DNA from: a virus
Direction: 5' to 3' (one strand)
DNA length: 34,852 nt
IMG/VR virus record: IMGVR_UViG_3300046534_000098
Coordinates: 1-34,852 of that record
The position numbers were made by a program, and so were the translations under genes. Below, one piece after another: positions 13,228 to 20,562 of the stretch (position 1 is its first letter; every line of letters starts with the position of its first letter). A model generated the notes under the pieces. That model saw nothing but the letters and a program-made list of their open reading frames with translations. It was not told where the DNA came from and did no database searches.

Positions 13228-13781
13228 CAACTGAACAACTGGCAAAAAACCTGTTGGCCATTATTGACTCTGAGATGTACGTCAACGATTTTGGTGGGCT
13301 TCAAGCTGGCCGCGATGCGACTACAGACATACACGCTGCAATGGCTAAGTTGCAATCGTCCTTGGCAAAGCCTGTACTGCAAGACATTGAGCAGTATCGG
13401 ATGCAGATGGCTGGCATTTGTGCTGCTGCCATTGGCTACTGGAAAGATGGCGACAACATTGACCCAGACTACAACACCTTGGCCTTGCGCGATGTTGCGG
13501 GGCTGTACCAAAAATATGATGTGCTTTACAAGGTTCAGTCAGAGATGAAAGACTGGGAAGCCATCGCAGCAGACCAAGCCATAACGATTGCTCTTTTGAG
13601 GCTAGAAGCCATTACCCAAGACATTCCTCAGATCCCTCAAACGGATTCCTCAAATAAGCAATGGGTAGCACTGACCAATGAGGAGCATATTCAGGTAGCA
13701 ATGAAAGCTGGCTGTATGAGTGCTGACTGGCTGTTTTATGGAGCTGCCGTTGAACAGGCTTTGAAGGATAAAAACACATGA
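13224..13781 (+). CDS. Hypothetical helical protein (185 aa)
   Basis: The start at 13224 overlaps the previous stop as ATGA and follows an AGGAGA ribosome site; an in-frame ATG at 13146 lies inside the 54-aa gene and lacks such a site. The protein is helical (MTTEQLAKNLLAIIDSEM, then DIHAAMAKLQSSLAKPVLQD) and its last third contains EEHIQVAMKAGCMSADWLF. No enzyme motif is seen. The C-terminal part resembles generic phage coiled or helical accessory proteins of the early region; function unknown. Confidence 0.65.
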   Translation: MTTEQLAKNLLAIIDSEMYVNDFGGLQAGRDATTDIHAAMAKLQSSLAKPVLQDIEQYRMQMAGICAAAIGYWKDGDNIDPDYNTLALRDVAGLYQKYDVLYKVQSEMKDWEAIAADQAITIALLRLEAITQDIPQIPQTDSSNKQWVALTNEEHIQVAMKAGCMSADWLFYGAAVEQALKDKNT

Positions 13782-14002
13782 GGCTTGACTCGCCATGCAT
13801 CGCCGTTTGCACAACACTATTTGATGAGGTCTGCAAAGGGTGCGGACGCACGTACATTGAGGTGTCGCAGTGGCCATTTTTTACTAAAGATGAGCAAGAG
13901 GTAGTCTGGCAGCGTATAGACGCAGAGGCTTCTTCTTGGCGGTACACAACTTACAAAGACCGGGTGCAGCAAGTACCCACAAACCCAAACACAGACAAAT
14001 GA
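13778..14002 (+). CDS. DUF1289 cysteine-rich protein (74 aa)
   Basis: Contains the DUF1289 pattern: SPCIAVC (residues 5-11) then CKGCGRTYIEVSQW (19-32), with Cys 7, 11, 19 and 22 likely forming one metal site. In bacteria such short proteins are of unknown function, often redox or iron associated. Start and stop both overlap neighbours as ATGA. A phage copy in an early operon suggests transfer from a host; base composition does not differ visibly from its neighbours. Confidence 0.85.
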   Translation: MRLDSPCIAVCTTLFDEVCKGCGRTYIEVSQWPFFTKDEQEVVWQRIDAEASSWRYTTYKDRVQQVPTNPNTDK

Positions 14003-14190
14003 ACGAACGACAAAAACTCCTAGACGAAATTTCTATTGCACGCAGCATGACCTTCAGCAAAATGGATGGCGTTTATAACGAACCGCCCAAGCCAGCCGTT
14101 CGAGTCGGTGCTGATGACCATGACAGGTATCCAAGCAGAGTTGGCAATAACCTGCACTTCAAAGACGGCAAACAGGACAAAGTTAAATGA
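13999..14190 (+). CDS. Hypothetical protein (63 aa)
   Basis: ATG at 13999 overlaps the DUF1289 stop (ATGA). The product starts MNERQKLLDEISIARSMTFS, continues MDGVYNEPPKPAVRVGADDH and ends KDGKQDKVK. It is hydrophilic and possibly partly disordered. Its stop is coupled to the zinc-ribbon gene. No family is recognised. Confidence 0.6.
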   Translation: MNERQKLLDEISIARSMTFSKMDGVYNEPPKPAVRVGADDHDRYPSRVGNNLHFKDGKQDKVK

Positions 14191-14375
14191 TATGTCCAGA
14201 ATGCCGCGCTTGGTGCGAGGTCAAGGAAACCAGACAGCGTGCGAATGGCTCTACCTACAGGCGTTACGTCTGCGCAAACGGCCACCTTTTTTCAACAAAA
14301 GAAGTGGTCGTTGTAGGTCGGTCAAAGAATCCCGTTGCTGTATTGAGTGCGACCGTTAACCCGTCTCGCGGTTAG
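14187..14375 (+). CDS. Zinc-ribbon protein (62 aa), last gene of the rightward arm
   Basis: A zinc ribbon is visible: MICPECRAWCEVKETRQR (Cys 3, 6) and RRYVCANGHLFSTKE (Cys 29, His 33), similar to the N-terminal ribbon of NrdR-type regulators and to short phage proteins with the V-ETR...RRY-CANGH-FST-E pattern. It could bind DNA or RNA. The start overlaps the preceding stop as ATGA. Its final 54 bases overlap the endolysin gene on the opposite strand, so the rightward and late transcripts converge here. Transcription-factor function is inference. Confidence 0.75.
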   Translation: MICPECRAWCEVKETRQRANGSTYRRYVCANGHLFSTKEVVVVGRSKNPVAVLSATVNPSRG

Positions 14376-14780
14376 CGTCTGGCACTTCAAGTCCGTTGCG
14401 TCATAGGAGCAATGCACCCAGCCGGAGTCTGGGTCGCCATTGTAAAATTCAAGTATCAACTGTGTAAATTCTGCCAATTCATCTCGAATAAAAATGGCTA
14501 ACTCACGGTTGTCCATTGACAGAACGGAAAAATCAGCAGCATACCCAAAGCAATGGTGGCTAGTTGAAGAGCCCCCAACAGCTTTGTTGACCTCTGGCGA
14601 ACGGTAGCCGCTGGTAACAATGACTGGGCCAAACTTGTCGCGCAGCGGTTGCAAGATGTTGTCAGTCAAGGCTTGTAGCTTTTCAATGACCAGCGCTGAT
14701 GGCGTGTTAAATATGCCATTGCGGGTGGCAACCTCAGACTTGGTGAGTTCGTTAAGTGAGAAATTTGCTGATAGTTTCAT
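14322..14780 (-). CDS. Peptidase M15-family endolysin
   Basis: Start at 14780 is favoured because ATG overlaps the stop of the upstream gene (ATGA); a longer form from 14810 is less likely. The 152-aa protein has M15-type zinc peptidase motifs: SGYRSPEVN (57-65), SxHxxGxAxD as SHHCFGYAAD (74-83; ligands His76, Asp83) and GWVHCSY with His123. Such enzymes cut peptidoglycan cross-links or peptide bridges. No signal peptide, so export depends on the holin. It is the last gene of the late transcript. Confidence 0.9.
   Translation of the reverse strand: MKLSANFSLNELTKSEVATRNGIFNTPSALVIEKLQALTDNILQPLRDKFGPVIVTSGYRSPEVNKAVGGSSTSHHCFGYAADFSVLSMDNRELAIFIRDELAEFTQLILEFYNGDPDSGWVHCSYDATDLKCQTLTARRVNGRTQYSNGIL
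14354..14377. repeat. Stem-loop in the convergent overlap
   Basis: Arms 14354-14361 and 14370-14377 pair over 8 bases with one G-T pair and an 8-base loop, ending two bases after the zinc-ribbon stop and lying inside the endolysin coding end. No T-run follows on either strand, so a full terminator is doubtful; it could still slow converging polymerases. Confidence 0.35.
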
Positions 14781-14971
14781 ATGAATTGGTCTTTCTTTAT
14801 TTGTATGCACGAAAGTTCAAAACTTGCTACATCTAGGTCTGTGGTCAGCTTCTGTCTGACCGAATAGTTCTTCTGCTCACACTGACTGGCTGTTGCCATT
14901 AGTTTGCCGTTAGCAAAGCCGCAGTTGCCGCTGGTGAGGCATATAAAAGCAACAGGTAGCCAGAATGACAT
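14777..14971 (-). CDS. Small exported lysis-cassette protein (64 aa)
   Basis: Residues 1-20 (MSFWLPVAFICLTSGNCGFA) form a hydrophobic signal-like segment, with Cys11 and Cys17 and no canonical lipobox before Cys17. The remainder is polar with two further cysteines at about residues 31 and 55, so a periplasmic disulphide-linked domain is possible. Similar short proteins appear between holin and endolysin genes in other phages, but I cannot assign spanin or another role. Its stop is coupled with the endolysin start. Confidence 0.6.
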   Translation of the reverse strand: MSFWLPVAFICLTSGNCGFANGKLMATASQCEQKNYSVRQKLTTDLDVASFELSCIQIKKDQFI

Positions 14972-14985
14972 AACGTACTCCCAAA

Positions 14986-15486
14986 TTATTTGACGGCGTT
15001 CCGTAGTTGGTCGCCCTTGTCTTTACTGCCCACGCTTGAGCCAAAGTAATACGACAGAATTTGTGTTACCGCAGCAGACAAAACACCCAAAATATAAATC
15101 AGGATGTCTTTGGCTTCAGGCTTTACTTCCACGAAGATGAGTACCGCAAACAGAATGAACGACAGGCCCACAACACCTAGCGCCAAAGCGGGCGTGACAA
15201 TCTTGTTAAGCAGAGGGGCATTTGCACTGGAGGCAATAGCCATCTCACGCTCACGTGCGCTGTTTTTATCTGCAAGGATAGCTTTAAATTTATCGTGTTC
15301 AAGCTGCTTTATTTTTGCCTCTGCCTCTGGGTCTTTGCTAATGGCCTGCATTACGGCGTCCATTTCATCTTTGACGCCAAGTTTTTTAGAAAGCGCAGTA
15401 ACTGCCATCCCAGCCAGAGGGCCACCAAGTACAGTAGCAATACCGGGCGCGAAGCCTTTGACCATGCTGATAAGTTCATTCATCAA
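14986..15486 (-). CDS. Holin-like protein (three transmembrane helices)
   Basis: A 166-residue protein with a hydrophobic N-terminal region (about 11-32), a charged central helical stretch (45-85) and two strong C-terminal helices (96-120 IVTPALALGVVGLSFILFAV and 127-148). The final KILSYYFGSS-like sequence (ILSYYFGSSVGSKDKG, 143-158) matches the GTA-type 3TM holin family. It would form the membrane lesion that releases the endolysin. It overlaps the upstream gene by 4 bases (15483-15486). Confidence 0.8.
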   Translation of the reverse strand: MMNELISMVKGFAPGIATVLGGPLAGMAVTALSKKLGVKDEMDAVMQAISKDPEAEAKIKQLEHDKFKAILADKNSAREREMAIASSANAPLLNKIVTPALALGVVGLSFILFAVLIFVEVKPEAKDILIYILGVLSAAVTQILSYYFGSSVGSKDKGDQLRNAVK

Positions 15487-15923
15487 ATACCTCTTTTAAC
15501 TATTAACCAAACTAGCCCAGCAATGACGATTACGCCTGTCAGCACCGCCACGCCGACCAGTATGCCATTTATCCAAGACCAGACCAACTGCCTGCGCTTA
15601 TACACTGCAAGGGCTTTGTCGCGTACTTCTTGCTCACGCTCACGCTTTTTTTGACTTTGGAAAAGTAAAAAATCGTCATACAGGCCCGGTCGTCCTGAGT
15701 AAATAAGCATGGTTTTTAACTCAGATTCCGCTTCTCGCAAACTTTCCATTGCCCAGAATGCTTCTGAGTCGCTGCCCTTGCTTGATGCCTGCTTTGCAAT
15801 GTCAGCCTTGAGGCCAAAATACTCCCCTAATTTTTCAGCGCATTGGGCCAGTTCCTGCCCATTTTTTAGCGCAAGTTTGACGGTTGCAAAGGCAGCATTG
15901 GCGGCAGCTAATTCCAGCAGCAT
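15483..15923 (-). CDS. Membrane-anchored coiled protein of the lysis region (146 aa)
   Basis: The first 80 residues are helical and Ala-rich, followed by a long charged helix (FQSQKKREREQEVRDKALAV, 88-107) and a C-terminal transmembrane span (about 113-142, IVIAGLVWLIV at the end). This layout resembles proteins that accompany holins in lysis cassettes, but I do not recognise a named family; spanin-like or anti-holin roles are possibilities only. It shares overlaps with both neighbours. Confidence 0.65.
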   Translation of the reverse strand: MLLELAAANAAFATVKLALKNGQELAQCAEKLGEYFGLKADIAKQASSKGSDSEAFWAMESLREAESELKTMLIYSGRPGLYDDFLLFQSQKKREREQEVRDKALAVYKRRQLVWSWINGILVGVAVLTGVIVIAGLVWLIVKRGI

Positions 15924-16126
15924 TACCTAGTCCACGTGGATACAAACCACGCCACAAAAGCACTTAGGGCAGACGCAATTGCAATCCCCATCCAGAAGCC
16001 GCCCTTAGATTTATTGGCTAAAGCAAGCAACTCTTTGACATCAGAATCCATGCCATCAACTTTCCTAGTAAGGTTTTCCACTTGGGCAATAAGTCTTCCA
16101 TATTGGATTGGGTCGATTGATTCCAT
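15923..16126 (-). CDS. Small coiled-coil membrane protein, XhlA-like (67 aa)
   Basis: Residues 10-40 form a coiled-coil (GRLIAQVENLTRKVDGMDSD), then GGFWMGIAIASALSAFVAWF (42-61) is one transmembrane helix. The layout is that of XhlA/hemolysin-like accessory lysis proteins. The start is preceded by 34 bases after the tail-tip gene, and its stop is coupled to the next gene (1-base overlap at 15923). Confidence 0.6.
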   Translation of the reverse strand: MESIDPIQYGRLIAQVENLTRKVDGMDSDVKELLALANKSKGGFWMGIAIASALSAFVAWFVSTWTR

Positions 16127-16160
16127 CAGATGTGATTTCCAGAAATAAATATTTAAGACG

Positions 16161-17009
16161 TTAAGCCAAAGAGCCGTAGCGCGTGCCTGTGGCTACCCAT
16201 GTGACATAACTGTTGCCGGAAACAGCAGCACCGCCTGCTGCGCCAGCTTGAGGTGAATTCCAAACAGGGTCGGAGCCGTTTATACCAGTTGCACCAGTTG
16301 CACCCCAAGTACCACCAGCACCGCCACCGCCACCGTAAGGAGGGTAGCCAGCACTTCCACCAGCACCGCCACCATTAAAATTACCACCCGCTCCAGCAGA
16401 GCCGGGGAATACTACACCTCCTTGGCCAGCACCACCCGATGACGCAGTTAAGCCTGTCCGACCACCACCACCACCACCGTAACCACCTAAGTTACCACCA
16501 GTGCCGCCGGGCGTACCATAACCACCACCACCGCCACCACCAGCCACTGTCCCACTGTTATCAATACTGATTGCGACAGATGCTGTTAGAGCAACACCGC
16601 CTACGCCTCCGTTACCATTGCCACCACGCCCAACAATATATCCAGTGTTTATTAATGAGACACCACCGGGGAAAGAGCCATTAACGGTTAAAGCCGCAAC
16701 GCCTGTTGAGTTAGAACTGATAATACCAGTATTAGTAAACACCACAGGTGCAGACTCATCCCAGCCAGCCGCAATAGCCATTGTCCTTAAATTCGATGGC
16801 TCTATTAATTCTGCGCCTGATGTAAAAGCAAACTGCCTGACAGCGCCGTAAAAGTTGGCCAAGCTAATAGCACCGCTAGTGGGCACACCAGTGTTGTTGT
16901 CAGTTACGCCAACGCCACGGTAATATTCACTTATAGATATTGGATTACTACCCGTAAACTCAGTTTGAATTTCGGAAAGACTAATCGCGCCTGAGCCGGG
17001 TAATGCCAT
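16161..17009 (-). CDS. Glycine-rich tail-fibre tip (Gp38-type adhesin candidate)
   Basis: A 282-residue protein with an N-terminal module GSGAISLSEIQTEFTGSNPI and TSGAISLANFYGAV, common in phage fibre proteins, a beta segment (about 60-140), then a long Gly-rich part (140-265: GGGGGGGYGTPGGTGGNLGG and similar runs). Repeated glycine motifs are typical of polyglycine-II receptor-binding tips like phage S16/T2 Gp38. The last residues (WVATGTRYGSLA) are the likely tip end. It is the last fibre gene before the lysis cassette and overlaps the preceding fibre gene by one base. Confidence 0.75.
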   Translation of the reverse strand: MALPGSGAISLSEIQTEFTGSNPISISEYYRGVGVTDNNTGVPTSGAISLANFYGAVRQFAFTSGAELIEPSNLRTMAIAAGWDESAPVVFTNTGIISSNSTGVAALTVNGSFPGGVSLINTGYIVGRGGNGNGGVGGVALTASVAISIDNSGTVAGGGGGGGYGTPGGTGGNLGGYGGGGGGRTGLTASSGGAGQGGVVFPGSAGAGGNFNGGGAGGSAGYPPYGGGGGAGGTWGATGATGINGSDPVWNSPQAGAAGGAAVSGNSYVTWVATGTRYGSLA

Positions 17010-17449
17010 TAAACGCTCCCGTAAGCTGTAACGTTGCCGACAACAGTAAGATTGCCACTAGCATCTAGCTTTGCCTTGTTAACGCCAGACACCTTGAAGT
17101 ACAAAACTCCAGCGACTTCAGACACCGACCATGTCGCAGCAGCAAGGCCGACCGCAGTGGTCGCAACTGTTGCCGTACCAGCGTTGCCAGTAACATTTAT
17201 GGCCCACGTACCAGAAGCACCAGTACCAGTTGGAGACGGCACATCTGTACCAATTACTACGCCAAGGTTTGTACGCGCCGCTGAAGCGGTTGACGCTCCT
17301 GTTCCACCGTTAGCAACAGCTAGGTCGCCCGATGGAAACAATAAGTCAATAGCATCAGAATTATCGTTTATCTTAGTACCCCATGAGTCGGCACTAGCAC
17401 CCACTTCAGGTTTTGTAAGACTAAGGTTTGTAGTTGAGGTATCTGCCAT
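17009..17449 (-). CDS. Tail-fibre repeat protein (146 aa)
   Basis: Starts MADTSTTNLSLTKPEVGASA and DSWGTKINDNSDAID, a pattern shared by many phage fibre domains that attach along the fibre shaft, followed by [20 protein letters not shown] and Ala/Thr/Val-rich strands typical of triple beta-helix fibre. The end (ASGNLTVVGNVTAYGSV) is a fibre repeat. Probably one part of a modular receptor-binding assembly; exact attachment is unknown. Confidence 0.75.
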   Translation of the reverse strand: MADTSTTNLSLTKPEVGASADSWGTKINDNSDAIDLLFPSGDLAVANGGTGASTASAARTNLGVVIGTDVPSPTGTGASGTWAINVTGNAGTATVATTAVGLAAATWSVSEVAGVLYFKVSGVNKAKLDASGNLTVVGNVTAYGSV

Positions 17450-17451
17450 GA

Positions 17452-17907
17452 TTAGTTCCAGTTTTCAGACTGTGCAGGTATCACAGTCCAGATTTCGCTT
17501 GTCGGGTCAACAGTTGACCATGCTTCTGTGGCTATTGCTTCATTTTCCCACTTTTCGCGGATATTAGCAATAAAGGATGAGTAACCAGCCACCAAGGTAG
17601 CGCCATTTGTCGTGTAGGCAACCGTGGCAGCAAAGTCTGACGCTGAGTCAATGCTAAATTGCGTTCGCAAGATTGTGACTGTATGCACATCAGGAATGAC
17701 AGACTCACCAGTAATCAACACTGATGAGAAAGTAAGCCTGTTTGTGGCCACATCCAAAACAGACTCACCAACTATAGTCGCACCACCAAAGGCATATCGA
17801 ATCCCGTATGCTGACGCGGTGCTTTCGGACGTTAGAGCAAAGCTGACATTGTAAAGAGGCCGAACTGCTGAAAGAGGTGTTTGAGCAAAGGTGGAAAAGC
17901 CAAGCAT
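17452..17907 (-). CDS. Tail-fibre associated protein (151 aa)
   Basis: Starts MLGFSTFAQTPLSAVRPLYN and is Thr/Ser/Val-rich with beta-strand periodicity (SVLITGESVIPDVHTVTILR), ending in an aromatic/acidic segment (REKWENEAIATEAWSTVDP) with repeated Trp. The N-terminal pattern (FAQ.PLS... ) recurs in short phage tail proteins. The start overlaps the 51-aa gene stop as TGATG. Function beyond tail association is not visible. Confidence 0.65.
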   Translation of the reverse strand: MLGFSTFAQTPLSAVRPLYNVSFALTSESTASAYGIRYAFGGATIVGESVLDVATNRLTFSSVLITGESVIPDVHTVTILRTQFSIDSASDFAATVAYTTNGATLVAGYSSFIANIREKWENEAIATEAWSTVDPTSEIWTVIPAQSENWN

Positions 17908-18062
17908 CAGTCAGCAGCCTCTGGGACATTACCCTCTGCCAGCCACTCTAAATATTGCTGGTAGTCGGTGTTGGCTGGGTCAAAGGGGATGAAGGCGTTG
18001 TCGGCGAGGCGTTGAACACAGTTAATTTGTTTAGTATCTGGGTGTATTGATAATTTATACAT
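17907..18062 (-). CDS. Small tail-fibre accessory protein (51 aa)
   Basis: ATG at 18060-18062 reads MYKLSIHPDTKQINCVQRLA and ends with IPFDPANTDYQQYLEWLAEG (residues 25-44), a short motif found at the end of or beside many phage tail-fibre genes. It is coupled to the next gene and follows the 338-aa fibre gene by nine bases. The small size suggests a fibre chaperone or capping factor; this is inference. Confidence 0.65.
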   Translation of the reverse strand: MYKLSIHPDTKQINCVQRLADNAFIPFDPANTDYQQYLEWLAEGNVPEAAD

Positions 18063-18071
18063 GTGTAAACT

Positions 18072-19088
18072 TTATAATTCGCTTGTAGCAGTGTATGTAA
18101 AATAATTCCCACTACTTGCATTTGTTGAAGTTGAATACGCAACAAAGCCATCTAAGTTTGGGCCAAGATAAAAGCCACCTAGACCGCCCTGTGCTCCTGA
18201 TGCAACATAACTAACACTAGGGTTAGCTCGTTTTGTTGTTTTAAACACACCAGCATAAATGCCATAATTATCTGAATTTCTTGAACCAGCGCCGGTAATG
18301 CTAGTTTCATAATACCGCTGACACATCTGCAACTGCCGACCATAATCCACGTATTCAAAATCTGTGGCGGTTGAGCCTTTTTCTAGCTGCACTCCTGTTA
18401 GGTAGAAGGTTGCTCCAGATGTGCCGACTACGCTTGTACCACCTGTTGCTGAGAGGTAGTTTGCACCAGCCCATGCACCAGCAGCACCACTGCTAGTAGC
18501 ACCCACTCCAATACCATACCTAACAATAATTCCAACACCATTTGTTGTTAACCATGTTCCGCTTGTATCCCCAGCTATAGTTATTGTTTTGTATTCAAAT
18601 GTGTTTGCAGCTAATATTGTGTAAGTAAAAGGATATGAGCGGTTTGTGGCTGCATTTTGAATTGAGCCACCAAATGTACCTGTCAAAGAACTACGAACCC
18701 AAAAAGACAACGTAATTGCTGCGGCAGAAGCTGTTCCCCATCCAAAATCCGCTGTGTTAAAACCTTCTATGCTTTGAGAGAAAAGAAAGTTTTCTCCTGC
18801 ACCTACTGTGTAAGCAGAGAGTGAGGTAATGAGAGCGGAATTAGTAAACCCATCAGGAGTAATAGAAGACTGTTGCACAGTAAATTTACTGTTTTGAGAG
18901 CCACCACACTGCCACCTATCTAGTGTGTAAGGATACGCATTTGTTTGAGTAACAGCAGCCCCAGCGTTCCTTTGGTCAATCCGCATATCTCCATTGATTA
19001 TCCGGTTAACCATGCCCACCCGCGGCGCTGTAGCTTGCACCGAATTGTCTGGAAATGTAATGCCATCTCCGCTGTATGCTGTGCTCAT
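18072..19088 (-). CDS. Tail-fibre protein with carbohydrate-binding-like domain (338 aa)
   Basis: Begins MSTAYSGDGITFPDNSVQAT, a short N-terminal fibre cap also seen in the gene at 20563, then GMVNRIINGDMRIDQRNAGA and YPYTLDRWQCG, the opening of a beta-jelly-roll module frequent in phage fibres. Later LTGVQLEKGSTATDFEYVDY (about 233-252) is a strong family segment. The C-terminus is variable. Likely receptor-binding; ligand unknown. Confidence 0.8.
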   Translation of the reverse strand: MSTAYSGDGITFPDNSVQATAPRVGMVNRIINGDMRIDQRNAGAAVTQTNAYPYTLDRWQCGGSQNSKFTVQQSSITPDGFTNSALITSLSAYTVGAGENFLFSQSIEGFNTADFGWGTASAAAITLSFWVRSSLTGTFGGSIQNAATNRSYPFTYTILAANTFEYKTITIAGDTSGTWLTTNGVGIIVRYGIGVGATSSGAAGAWAGANYLSATGGTSVVGTSGATFYLTGVQLEKGSTATDFEYVDYGRQLQMCQRYYETSITGAGSRNSDNYGIYAGVFKTTKRANPSVSYVASGAQGGLGGFYLGPNLDGFVAYSTSTNASSGNYFTYTATSEL

Positions 19089-19366
19089 TTAGGGAACTCC
19101 TCTTTCACTGCTGTTATTGTTGCCTTCCAAGCGTCAATGCCGCTGTGGTAGATTGTGTCAAGCTGGTCAGCAATGCTTGGGTAGGCTGCGGCTCGTTGTG
19201 CTGTGTATGGGACAACTAGTTCTAGGGGCGCAGTTATTACTCCGTCTACAATTAGCCAACCAGTTTGACATCCTTCAGGGGCATCTGCCCATGACATAGA
19301 TGGACTAACTTCAAAAGTGGTTTCAACAATATCAACCACTTTGTTTTTAAATATCAACGCTTTCAT
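19085..19366 (-). CDS. Tail-fibre assembly-type small protein (93 aa)
   Basis: The end RAAAYPSIADQLDTIYHSG, then IDAWKATITAVKEEFPK, is a recurring phage motif (YPS-x-DQLD-x-YH-x-x-DxW) found as a C-terminal fibre segment or stand-alone small gene next to fibre genes. The N-terminal half (MKALIFKNKVVDIVETTFEV, GWLIVDGVITAP) forms a small beta sheet. It overlaps its neighbours by 4 and 1 bases. Chaperone or fibre component cannot be told apart from sequence. Confidence 0.7.
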   Translation of the reverse strand: MKALIFKNKVVDIVETTFEVSPSMSWADAPEGCQTGWLIVDGVITAPLELVVPYTAQRAAAYPSIADQLDTIYHSGIDAWKATITAVKEEFPK

Positions 19367-20127
19367 TACGCATACTCCTCTATATAAACAACACCAGCGC
19401 CACCGTTAATAATTGCTGAGTATTGTGAACTGCCGCCGCCCCCACCAAACTCGCCGTGTTGAAATACGGTAGCAGTAGTACCAACGTCATGTGCGCCTAC
19501 ACCGCCACCTCCAAAGTATGAACCAGCACCACTTATTTGAGAGTTCGTATTAGCACCACGCTGCCCTCCATTGCCCCTTTGGTTAAATGCGGACAACACC
19601 GCCCCACCAACGCTTGTTGTACCAACACCACCCCGACCGCCGTTATATGGAGCGCTTGATGAAAGACCGCCCTCACCACCTGTTGATGAGGCGTAACTAC
19701 CAAAAGAAGAAGTACCACCTGTGTTGCCTCTTACACCACTTGTGTTAGAACCTCCTCCCCCATTGCCAATAGTTACAGTTGTTGATGAAATACTTGAAAC
19801 ATCAATTATTGCAATAGATAAACCACCTGAGCCCCCAGTAGCCATTACGTTAGAGGCAACGTTTTGACTACCACCGCCACCACCAACTACATAGACACGA
19901 ACCTTTGTAACTCCGGCTGGCTTTGTCCAAGTGTAGGATGTGCCAACTGCAAGTGAACCTGTAAATGATTGCATTGAAACAAGACCGCCCGGAGCCGTCT
20001 TTGCATTAGTCAATATTGTCCCAGCCTCATCAGGCAGCGTCAGTGTCCTATTAGTATTTCCATTCGGCGCTGCAATGGTGAATACGCCTGTTCCATTTAC
20101 ATCACCAGCGATAGTCACCTTTGACAT
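19366..20127 (-). CDS. Glycine-rich tail-fibre tip protein 2 (253 aa)
   Basis: N-terminal fibre cap: VNGTGVFTIAAPNGNTNRTL and LPDEAGTILTN (11-44), then a beta module ending in KPAGVTKVRVYVVGGGGGSQ, and a C-terminal half rich in Gly/Ser with motifs such as GGAGVVYIEEYA at the very end. The layout matches glycine-rich phage adhesins with a TWTKPAGVTKVRVYVVGGGG start. Together with the gene at 16161 it gives two different Gly-rich tips in one genome. Confidence 0.75.
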   Translation of the reverse strand: MSKVTIAGDVNGTGVFTIAAPNGNTNRTLTLPDEAGTILTNAKTAPGGLVSMQSFTGSLAVGTSYTWTKPAGVTKVRVYVVGGGGGSQNVASNVMATGGSGGLSIAIIDVSSISSTTVTIGNGGGGSNTSGVRGNTGGTSSFGSYASSTGGEGGLSSSAPYNGGRGGVGTTSVGGAVLSAFNQRGNGGQRGANTNSQISGAGSYFGGGGVGAHDVGTTATVFQHGEFGGGGGSSQYSAIINGGAGVVYIEEYA

Positions 20128-20128
20128 A

Positions 20129-20356
20129 TTACAAGCCCTCTACAATAGTCTTCAGTGTTTCCACATCAGTAGCAGCAGCAATAGACACTTGCATATCGTC
20201 ATACTTGGTACGAATGACAGCACGGGCTTCTTCGGCAGCTACAGCCTCACTGGGAATGGTTGCCTTTACGTCTAGCGGAGCGAACTCAGCAGAGCGAGCA
20301 GCACGGCGCATATCGTGTGCAATGTCTTGTGCCTTAGCAATATTTACTTTAATCAT
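20129..20356 (-). CDS. Small helical tail-region protein (75 aa)
   Basis: Mostly helical (MIKVNIAKAQDIAHDMRRAA, then ATDVETLKTIVEGL), with an acidic/basic mix that suggests a soluble chaperone-like protein. Starts directly after the 59-aa gene stop (zero spacing) and ends just before the glycine-rich tip gene. Recurs in fibre regions of other phages; function not known. Confidence 0.65.
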   Translation of the reverse strand: MIKVNIAKAQDIAHDMRRAARSAEFAPLDVKATIPSEAVAAEEARAVIRTKYDDMQVSIAAATDVETLKTIVEGL

Positions 20357-20536
20357 TTACATCTCCCAAGCGTTACGGAAAGTACGGTCAGATGGCACAT
20401 CGTCCACGCTGACAATCTCATATGCAACACCTGCTGGTACTGCTTTTAAAACCTGCTCCAGCGTTGCGCCGGGTGCTGGTACGATGATAGCTACGCCGCC
20501 TTTGGCTGTAGAATAAATTACACGTTGATTAATCAT
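20357..20536 (-). CDS. Small conserved tail-region protein (59 aa)
   Basis: Starts MINQRVIYSTAKGGVAIIVP at ATG 20534-20536 and ends AYEIVSVDDVPSDRTFRNAW. The last pattern (V-x-x-x-D-x-P-x-DR-x-FRNAWE) is a recurring phage motif of unknown role beside fibre genes. It is too short to be easily spotted but fills the gap between two fibre genes with proper coupling to the 75-aa gene. Confidence 0.65.
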   Translation of the reverse strand: MINQRVIYSTAKGGVAIIVPAPGATLEQVLKAVPAGVAYEIVSVDDVPSDRTFRNAWEM

Positions 20537-20562
20537 ATAAGTCCTTTTGTTTGATTAGTTGG

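Noticed and set aside
16300-16600. Repetitive CCACCACC-type DNA suggesting a short tandem repeat or CRISPR.
   Set aside because: The repeats are explained by glycine codons of the Gly-rich fibre tip; spacing is irregular and there are no spacer/repeat units.
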